DNA of 64,000 bases from Mesorhizobium sp. B2-8-5 (GTDB lineage Bacteria; Pseudomonadota; Alphaproteobacteria; Rhizobiales; Rhizobiaceae). Each line of letters starts with the position of its first letter. Within the stretch, counting starts at the first letter, position 1. The notes below the pieces were generated by a model that searched no databases, was not told the DNA's origin, and saw only the letters and a list, made by a program, of their open reading frames with translations. The stretch is taken from assembly GCF_006440675.2 (NCBI RefSeq), contig NZ_CP083951.1, forward strand, positions 1,240,001-1,304,000, given 5' to 3'. A program made the translations under genes and the position numbers. Shown here piece after piece: positions 57,586 through 64,000 of the stretch.

Positions 57586-58776
57586 CTAGTGCTTGCGCGA
57601 CAACTGTCTTGTCGCTGCCTCAAGCCCGGCCAATGTCAGTGGGAACATGCGGCCGCCGAAGATGTCGCCGATCAACTGGATCGAATGCGTGTAGCGCCAG
57701 TTCTTCTCGGCTTCCGGGTTTAGCCAGATCGCGTTCGGCCATTGCCGCAACAGGCGGTCCAGCCACACACTTCCGGCCTCCGGATTCCAATGCTCGACCG
57801 AGCCGCCTGGGTGCACGATCTCGTAGGGGCTCATCGAGGCGTCGCCGACGACGATCACCTTGTAGTCGGGCCCGTATTTGTGGATGAGGTCGAAGGTCGG
57901 GATCGTCTCGGCCTGCCGCCGCCGATTGTCCTTCCAGACGCGCTCGTAGAGGCAGTTGTGGAAGTAGAAATATTCGAGCTGGCGGAACTCGGCGCGCGCG
58001 GCCGAGAACAGTTCCTCGACGCCGCGTATATGGTCGTCCATCGAGCCGCCGACATCGAAGAACATCAAAAGCTTCACCGCGTTGCGTCGCTCGGGCCGGG
58101 TTTTGACGTCGAGATAGCCGTGCTCGGCGGTGGCGTGGATGGTGCCGGGAAGGTCGAACTCCTCCTCGGCGCCCTCGCGCACCCAACGGCGCAGCCGCTT
58201 CAGCGCCACCTTGATGTTGCGGGTGCCGAGTTCGACGGTGTCGTCGAAATTCCTGAATTCGCGCTTGTCCCAGACTTTTACCGCGCGACGATGGCGGCTT
58301 TCATCCTGGCCAATGCGCACGCCTTCTGGGTTGTAACCATAGGCGCCGAAGGGCGAGGTGCCGCCGGTGCCGATCCATTTCGAGCCGCCCTGGTGGCGGC
58401 CCTTCTGTTCCTCGAGGCGCTGCTTCAGCGTCTCCATCAGCTTGTCGAAGCCGCCGAGCGCTTCGACCAGCTTCTTTTCCTCCTCGGTCAGATGCTTCTC
58501 GGCCAGCCGGCGCAGCCACTCTTCCGGGATGTTGGCCACATCGACGGCGTCGAGACCGCCGAGCGCTTCGGCGCCTTTGAAGACATGCGCAAACACCTGG
58601 TCGAAACGGTCGATGTGGCGCTCGTCCTTCACCAGGGCCGCGCGCGCGAGGTAGTAGAAAGCCTCGAGGTCATAATCGACGAGCCCGGCTTCCAGCCCTT
58701 CCAGCAGCGACAGATATTCCCTGAGCGAAACGGGAACCCGCGCGGCCTTCAGTTCGAGGAAGAAGGGGATGAACAT
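57586..58776 (-). CDS. VWA domain-containing protein, CoxE-like
   Basis: A 396-residue protein of the CoxE/DUF58-type VWA group that works with MoxR ATPases as a metal-cofactor or complex-assembly chaperone. The N-terminal helical part begins MFIPFFLELKAARVPVSLREYLSLLEGL. The VWA domain starts KLLMFFDVGGSMDDHI; the metal-site motif reads D-V-G-G-S in place of D-x-S-x-S. VVVGDASMSPYEI carries a later conserved Asp. ATG 58776 lies 7 bp after the acetyltransferase stop. It forms a functional pair with the MoxR gene upstream. Confidence 0.88.
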   Translation of the reverse strand: MFIPFFLELKAARVPVSLREYLSLLEGLEAGLVDYDLEAFYYLARAALVKDERHIDRFDQVFAHVFKGAEALGGLDAVDVANIPEEWLRRLAEKHLTEEEKKLVEALGGFDKLMETLKQRLEEQKGRHQGGSKWIGTGGTSPFGAYGYNPEGVRIGQDESRHRRAVKVWDKREFRNFDDTVELGTRNIKVALKRLRRWVREGAEEEFDLPGTIHATAEHGYLDVKTRPERRNAVKLLMFFDVGGSMDDHIRGVEELFSAARAEFRQLEYFYFHNCLYERVWKDNRRRQAETIPTFDLIHKYGPDYKVIVVGDASMSPYEIVHPGGSVEHWNPEAGSVWLDRLLRQWPNAIWLNPEAEKNWRYTHSIQLIGDIFGGRMFPLTLAGLEAATRQLSRKH

Positions 58777-58783
58777 CGGCCCC

Positions 58784-59230
58784 TTATAGCAGATCGTATT
58801 CGATGAAGCCCGTCCGCCGCGCCACATGATCGTAGAGCCGGCGCGCCGTGGCGTTGGTCTCGTGCGTCATCCAGTAGACGTTCTTCACGCCGATCTTTCC
58901 GGCCTCGTCCTGCACGGCTTTGACCAGCGCGGCGCCGACGCCCTTGCCGCGCACCTCCGGATCGGCGAACAGGTCCTGCAGGTAGCAGTTGTTTTTCTCG
59001 GACCAGCCGGAGCGGTGATAGAGATAATGGGTGAGGCCTACGGCTTTGCCGTCGAGCGTGGCAATGAAACCCTTCGGCTCGAACTCGCCATCCGTGAACA
59101 GGCGCTTCCAGGTGATCGCGTAGACCTCTTCCGGCAGCTTCGTCTCGTAGAAAGTCAGATAGTCAGTCCAAAGCCGGCGCCAGTCGGCGTGGTCGGACTG
59201 CGCGAGCGGGCGGATGATGATCTCGGACAT
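58784..59230 (-). CDS. GNAT family N-acetyltransferase
   Basis: A 148-residue acetyltransferase. IIIRPLAQSDHADWRRLWTDYL at the N terminus and LQDLFADPEVRGKGVGAALVKAVQDEA (acetyl-CoA binding loop, R-G-K-G-V-G) are typical, followed by VYWMTHETNATARRLYDHVARRTGFIEYDL. TTGGAGGAAAAA before ATG 59230 is a good ribosome site. It lies between the MoxR and VWA genes on the same strand, so all three probably share a transcript. The substrate is unknown. Confidence 0.9.
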   Translation of the reverse strand: MSEIIIRPLAQSDHADWRRLWTDYLTFYETKLPEEVYAITWKRLFTDGEFEPKGFIATLDGKAVGLTHYLYHRSGWSEKNNCYLQDLFADPEVRGKGVGAALVKAVQDEAGKIGVKNVYWMTHETNATARRLYDHVARRTGFIEYDLL

Positions 59231-59318
59231 TTTTTCCTCCAACACTTTGACCCGAGGCTGCGGCAGCGGCCGCTCGCCGGCAACGGTCCACGGACGGGAA
59301 AGCGCTATTGCTGCCGGC

Positions 59319-60158
<840 letters not shown>

Positions 60159-60317
60159 CTTTTCTCCTGTCCGTGCGGCGGGACCGTAAGGAGGCTGGAC
60201 GGGCCGCGCAAGGGCGGTTGCGGAAGAGCTCCCTATCAGGATGGTCTGCCAGACGAATTACGCGCGAATGGTGCCCGTTTCACTGGCGCTCGGCTAACCA
60301 TCGGCCTATATTTGTCT

Positions 60318-60492
60318 CCGGCGGTCTGCGCTTCCCGGCAGGAGAAACTTATCCCCGGGGCCTTATCGATCCTTAGGGAGCTGTCCCTGGGAAGACCCGT
60401 GGGTTTTCTCACACGGCGCCCACCTACTTTGTAGGCACCCGGGATCGACCTCTCCACCGGTTGTGTGGATCGTCACTCTCCCGTTTTCGGGA
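60318..60492 (+). ncRNA. ssrS: 6S RNA
   Basis: Regulates RNA polymerase by mimicking an open promoter. The position, directly upstream of 5-formyltetrahydrofolate cyclo-ligase, is the usual place. Sequence evidence: ATCGATCC (60365-60372) can pair with GGATCGA (60442-60448), and AGGGAGCTGTCCCT and CCTACTTTGTAGG form internal hairpins around a large bubble. The region with TTTTCTCACACGGCGCCCACC is familiar to me from rhizobial 6S RNA. A possible -10 element, CTATATTT, lies at 60306-60313. Ends are approximate; a hairpin TCTCCCG-TTTT-CGGGAGA near 60478-60493 may mark the 3' end. Confidence 0.75.
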
Positions 60493-60619
60493 GACATGCG
60501 TCTTCTCTCTGTTTTGCGCAATTCCGGACGGAAAAACCGCTGCGCACTTTTCCTGGAATTGCGCTAGAAACGTCGCTCCTGAAACTCCATTCAAATCTGA
60601 CCTTTTCTAGCCTCGGCGC

Positions 60620-61204
60620 ATGTCACCTTCCAGAGACCTGAAAAAACAGCTTCGCAAGGAAGCGCTGGCGCGCCGCGATGCGCTCGACGAATTCTGGCGG
60701 GTGGAAATCGCGCTCGAAATGGCCGAGACCGCGAAGGAAAAAATCAACTTCGAGCCCGGCCGGGTCGTCTCCGGCTTCTGGCCGATGCGCTCGGAGGTCG
60801 ATGTGCGGCCGCTGATGTTCGCGCTGCGCGAAAAGGGCGCCAGGCTCTGCCTGCCGGCGATTCTCGACAAGACCACGATCGTCTTCCGTGAGCTGGTGCG
60901 CGGCGCGCCGATGGTCGAGATGGGGTTCGGCACCGTCGGGCCGCATGAAGAGGCGGAAGTGCTCGACCCCACGCTGATGCTGGTGCCGCTCGCCGCCTTC
61001 GACGCCCGCGGTCACCGCATAGGCTATGGCGCCGGCTATTACGACCGCGCCATCGCCAGGCTGGCCGACAAGGGCATCGTGCCCAGGCTGATCGGCATCG
61101 CCTTCGACTGCCAGGAAGTGCCGCTGGTGCCGAACGAAGACCACGACGTCATCATTGGGGAAATACTGACCGAGAGCGGGTTGCGCCGCTTCGATATCGC
61201 TTAA
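60620..61204 (+). CDS. 5-formyltetrahydrofolate cyclo-ligase
   Basis: Converts 5-formyltetrahydrofolate to 5,10-methenyltetrahydrofolate with ATP, returning it to one-carbon metabolism. A 194-residue protein with KKQLRKEALARRDAL, VSGFWPMRSEVDVRPLM, and the hallmark LVPLAAFDARGHRIGYGAGYYDRAIARL with the nucleotide-binding G-Y-G-x-G-Y-Y-D. It follows the 6S RNA, as in many proteobacteria, and can be read through from it. Its TAA stop lies in a hairpin repeat. Confidence 0.96.
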   Translation: MSPSRDLKKQLRKEALARRDALDEFWRVEIALEMAETAKEKINFEPGRVVSGFWPMRSEVDVRPLMFALREKGARLCLPAILDKTTIVFRELVRGAPMVEMGFGTVGPHEEAEVLDPTLMLVPLAAFDARGHRIGYGAGYYDRAIARLADKGIVPRLIGIAFDCQEVPLVPNEDHDVIIGEILTESGLRRFDIA

Positions 61205-61240
61205 AGCGCGTCGCGCTGAAACGAATTCAGGCGCGCTTTA
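61202..61240. repeat. Hairpin repeat AAAGCGCGTCGCG type, copy 2
   Basis: TAAAGCGCGTCGCG and the complementary GCGCGCTTTA flank CTGAAACGAATTC, closely like copy 1 at 56931-56972. The stem is shorter and imperfect here. It also begins with the TAA stop codon of the preceding gene. Confidence 0.75.
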
Positions 61241-61359
61241 GGTTTTTGTCGGTCGTCCCAAAGCGCTGCGCTCTTTTTGGGCGACTGTCGCGACCTGCTT
61301 AACGCGGTTCCAACAAACGTCGGCTATATTCCTGAAAGATAGTCCAGCTCGACGGGGTC

Positions 61360-61887
61360 GTGGTGTTTATTCTTGCGCGCTATTTGCTGATGCCGTTCGC
61401 GTTGATCTCGGCGATACTATTTTTGATGGCATTGCACATCATAGGAACTGCCCTGCACCACCAGTCCGCCTGGCAGCGGACGGTCGCCACCGTAACGGAT
61501 GTCAGTCCTTACAGCGAAATGCAGGCGAACGGCCTCAAAACGGACGGCATCAATGTCGCCTTGGCTTACGTCGCCAATGATGCGCCGATGATATGGTCCG
61601 GCAAGGGCAAGGACATCGGCCTCTACAAGGCAGCCAAGGGCGACCAGATGGAATTCTACTACGATCCCGCCGATCCAGCGAACCTTGATACGGGCGCGAT
61701 GAAGGGATGGCGCGGCGGGCTGCTGCTGCTTGCCGTCACCGGCGGGTTCGCCGCTTTCTATCTCTGGTTCTTCTGGTTGCGAGGACGGAACGCACCGCCG
61801 GCCTTGCCGATCCCCTCGGCTACCCGCGTCTCGGGCGCGAGCGCAACGCCGACCGAACAGCAACGCGCCACTTTTGGACGGCGTTAG
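61360..61887 (+). CDS. DUF3592-like membrane protein
   Basis: A 175-residue protein with an N-terminal membrane helix (about 5-27), an extracytoplasmic beta-rich region (WQRTVATVTDVSPYSEMQANG..., with MEFYYDPADPANLDTG) and a second helix (about 122-144). This is the layout of DUF3592 proteins, whose function is unknown. The start is GTG 61360 or the GTG right after it. The final 30 residues are polar. Confidence 0.8.
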   Translation: MVFILARYLLMPFALISAILFLMALHIIGTALHHQSAWQRTVATVTDVSPYSEMQANGLKTDGINVALAYVANDAPMIWSGKGKDIGLYKAAKGDQMEFYYDPADPANLDTGAMKGWRGGLLLLAVTGGFAAFYLWFFWLRGRNAPPALPIPSATRVSGASATPTEQQRATFGRR

Positions 61888-61936
61888 GACCTCGGTGCCG
61901 CTTGCCTAGCGTCCACAGCTCTGGATAGAAGTGGCT

Positions 61937-62761
61937 ATGAGACTCCTCTTCCTCGGCGACATGGTTGGCAAGACGGGACGCACGGCGGTTTGGGAACAGC
62001 TGCCGGGGCTGATTTCCGACTTCAAGCTCGATTTCGTCATCGTCAATGGCGAGAACGCCGCCGGCGGCTTCGGCATAACCGAAGAAATCTTTCGCGAGAC
62101 GCTCGCGGCGGGCGCGGATGTCGTCACCACCGGCAACCATGTCTGGGACCAGCGCGACGCGCTGATCTTCGCGCCGCGCGAGGAGCGCTTCCTGCGGCCT
62201 TCGAATTTCCCCAAGGGCACGCCGGGGCGCGGCTCGGGCGTCTACATCGCCCGCAATGGCGCCCGCGTGCTGGTCGCCAACATCATGGGCCGCGTCTTCA
62301 TGCACCCGGAGCTCGACGACCCGTTCCAGGCCGGCGAGCGCGAGCTGGCCGCCTGTCCGCTTGGCGAGCAGGCCGATGCGGTCATCGTCGATTTCCACGC
62401 AGAGGCGACCTCGGAGAAAATGTGCTTCGCGCATTTCGTCGACGGCCGCGCCAGCCTCGTGGTCGGCACGCATACGCATCAGCCGACTGCCGACCATCAG
62501 ATCCTCAATGGCGGCACCGCCTATATTTCGGACGCCGGCATGTGCGGCGACTATGACTCCTCGCTTGGCATGGACAAGGAGGAACCGCTCAACCGGTTTC
62601 TTTCCAAGGTGCCGAAGGGCCGTTTCGAGGCGGCCAACGGGCCGGCGACATTGTGCGGCGTCGGCGTCGATATTTCCGACCGCACCGGGCTTGCCGAAAA
62701 AATCGCGCCGTTTCGTCGCGGGCCGCGGCTGGAAGAAACGGCGCCGTCCTTCTGGCCGTGA
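61937..62761 (+). CDS. YmdB/TIGR00282 family metallophosphoesterase
   Basis: A 274-residue calcineurin-type phosphoesterase. The binuclear metal site is visible as MRLLFLGDMVGKTGR, VNGENAAGGFGITEE, TTGNHVWDQRD, VDFHAEATSEK and VGTHTHQPTADHQI. Bacillus YmdB and relatives act as 2',3'-cyclic phosphodiesterases affecting biofilm and gene expression. ATG 61937 starts the conserved N terminus; a GTG at 61931 is possible. It is commonly found after 5-FTHF cyclo-ligase in Rhizobiales. Confidence 0.93.
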   Translation: MRLLFLGDMVGKTGRTAVWEQLPGLISDFKLDFVIVNGENAAGGFGITEEIFRETLAAGADVVTTGNHVWDQRDALIFAPREERFLRPSNFPKGTPGRGSGVYIARNGARVLVANIMGRVFMHPELDDPFQAGERELAACPLGEQADAVIVDFHAEATSEKMCFAHFVDGRASLVVGTHTHQPTADHQILNGGTAYISDAGMCGDYDSSLGMDKEEPLNRFLSKVPKGRFEAANGPATLCGVGVDISDRTGLAEKIAPFRRGPRLEETAPSFWP

Positions 62762-62831
62762 CATTGATATAGGTGCGCAGAGTACCTAATTGCCGGCAAC
62801 ACTGCTCTAGATCGTAGAGGGGACGACCTCC

Positions 62832-63596
62832 ATGCAGCTTGTCGAATTTCTGGCGCCGCACTTTCACTTTGTTTCCGATCCGACCGCATGGGTCGCGCTT
62901 TTGACCCTGGTGGTGCTCGAGGTCGTGCTCGGCATCGACAATCTGATCTTCATCTCGATCCTGACCAACAAGCTTCCGGAAGCGCAGCGCGCCCGCGCGC
63001 GCCGGCTCGGCATCTCGGCGGCGCTGATCATGCGCCTCGTCCTGCTCGCCACCATCTCGATCATCGTGCAGCTGACGACGCCGGTGTTCACAGCCTTCGG
63101 CCACGGCTTTTCCTGGCGCGACCTGATCCTGATCGCCGGCGGCCTGTTCCTGGTCTGGAAGGCGACCAAGGAGATCCATCACACGGTCGACCCGCAGGAC
63201 CATCAGGATACGATGGTGGGCACGCTGCAGATGAGCCTTGCCGGCGCGATCTTCCAGATCCTGCTGCTCGACCTCGTCTTCTCGATCGATTCCATCATCA
63301 CCGCCGTCGGCATGACCGACGAGATCGCCATCATGTATATCGCGGTGATCGTGGCGGTGAGCGTGATGATGCTGGCGGCGACGCCGCTCGCCAATTTCAT
63401 CGCCAAGAACCCCTCTATCGTGATGCTGGCGCTGGGCTTCCTGTTGATGATCGGCATGACGCTGATCGCCGACGGCATGGGCTACCATGTGCCCAAGGGC
63501 TACATCTACGCCGCCATGGGTTTTTCAGCCCTGGTCGAGGGCCTCAACATGCTGGCACGGCATCGCAAGAAGCAGGGGTCGGGCGAGGGGCATTAG
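62832..63596 (+). CDS. TerC family integral membrane protein
   Basis: A 254-residue protein with seven hydrophobic helices. The paired acidic motifs of the TerC family are present: [17 protein letters not shown] in the first half and [18 protein letters not shown] in the second, thought to form a metal path. Members export Mn2+ or assist metal loading of secreted proteins, and were first linked to tellurite resistance. No yybP-ykoY-type leader was seen in the 70-bp upstream gap. Its stop overlaps the convergent SRPBCC gene by three bases. Confidence 0.92.
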   Translation: MQLVEFLAPHFHFVSDPTAWVALLTLVVLEVVLGIDNLIFISILTNKLPEAQRARARRLGISAALIMRLVLLATISIIVQLTTPVFTAFGHGFSWRDLILIAGGLFLVWKATKEIHHTVDPQDHQDTMVGTLQMSLAGAIFQILLLDLVFSIDSIITAVGMTDEIAIMYIAVIVAVSVMMLAATPLANFIAKNPSIVMLALGFLLMIGMTLIADGMGYHVPKGYIYAAMGFSALVEGLNMLARHRKKQGSGEGH

Positions 63597-64000
63597 GCCG
63601 AAATGCCCTTCGGGTGACGGTCGCCGATCAGGCCGAGCGTCAGGCCCTGTTCCAGCCATGCCTTGGCGCCGGCGAGCACCAGAGAGAAGCCGCCGGTCGA
63701 GTCGATTGCCTGCTTGACCTGCTCGTCGGCGGAGCCGGCGAAGCCGAAATTGCGGACCTCGAGGAAGGTCGCCTCATCGGGCATTTTGGTGAAGGTCCAG
63801 ACGACGGTGGTCGGCGGATCGCTCCATTGCATGACGATCTTCTCGTTGGGGACGATCTCGCTGACCTCGACCCTGGTCGAGACCCCGTACATGCGCCACT
63901 CCCACTCGACCGTCTTGCCTTCGTCCAGTCGGCCGCTCGAATGCGTGAACCAGAATTTCGTGGTGATCGCCGGATCGACAATCGCCTCGAAGACGTCGGC
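63593..64000 (-). CDS. SRPBCC (AHSA1-like) protein, 5' end beyond the window
   Basis: The 3' part (135 residues) of a START/Bet v1-like protein. Readable from the edge: [71 protein letters not shown] and a C-terminal helix [18 protein letters not shown]. This resembles the AHSA1/SRPBCC polyketide-cyclase-like group that binds hydrophobic ligands. The gene enters from the right edge, so its start is not visible; Met at 63892 is internal. Overlaps the terC-type stop. Confidence 0.85.
   Translation of the reverse strand, partial: ADVFEAIVDPAITTKFWFTHSSGRLDEGKTVEWEWRMYGVSTRVEVSEIVPNEKIVMQWSDPPTTVVWTFTKMPDEATFLEVRNFGFAGSADEQVKQAIDSTGGFSLVLAGAKAWLEQGLTLGLIGDRHPKGISA

Noticed and set aside
62762..62831. 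Manganese riboswitch (yybP-ykoY) before the TerC gene
   Set aside because: The gap is only 70 bases and lacks the conserved riboswitch core.

Overview
The window looks like chromosomal DNA from an alphaproteobacterium of the order Rhizobiales, most likely Mesorhizobium or a close relative. This rests on high and even GC content, a gene order typical of that order (rplU-rpmA-obgE-proB-proA-nadD-rsfS-rlmH, then an EnvC-like protein and CtpA), short palindromic repeats of rhizobial type between genes, a 6S RNA in front of 5-formyltetrahydrofolate cyclo-ligase, and many protein families familiar from Mesorhizobium. The assignment comes from reading the sequence, not from a database search. No prophage, insertion sequence, CRISPR array or integrated element was seen.

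Layout. 1-6.7 kb: a glycosidase-like/sulfotransferase fusion overlapping recQ, a divergent TetR/metallo-hydrolase pair with paired operators, a SEC-C protein and a short gene relic. 7-12.2 kb: MarR regulator divergent from an MHS transporter, FUSC, DUF1656 and HlyD set. 12.2-20.7 kb: tRNA-Ser(CGA), then the ribosome/GTPase/proline cluster ending in nadD. 20.8-29.3 kb: MFS transporter, RidA-like protein, MscS channel, rsfS, rlmH, EnvC-like protein, ctpA, divergent polysaccharide deacetylase, rppH. 29.4-33 kb: alanine racemase, two Rnk-like proteins and D-amino-acid dehydrogenase, a D-alanine catabolic group. 33-36.4 kb: overlapping phospholipase D-like and phospholipase A2-like genes. 36.4-40.2 kb: LysR regulator, mmsA with a duplicated 3' tail, two small secreted paralogues. 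40.2-44.3 kb: a probable hydroxyproline catabolic operon under a GntR regulator. 44.9-51.2 kb: a complete branched-chain amino acid ABC transporter with an extra small membrane protein. 51.4-64 kb: pyruvate carboxylase, GapR-type protein, ArsC-like protein, msrB, MoxR/VWA pair, 6S RNA with 5-FTHF cyclo-ligase, YmdB-type phosphodiesterase, TerC protein and the 3' part of an SRPBCC gene.

Most of the window is ordinary core metabolism, with amino acid uptake and breakdown (liv operon, D-alanine, hydroxyproline, valine via mmsA) the recurring theme. The least ordinary points are: a shared helix-hairpin-helix tail fused through Ala/Lys-rich linkers to two unrelated proteins, ribosomal protein L21 and LivG; a secreted-type phospholipase A2 overlapping a phospholipase D-like lipoprotein; the propeller/sulfotransferase fusion; and an intergenic repeat absorbed into the start of a flavoenzyme gene. 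I did not find a clearly new defence or mobile system.
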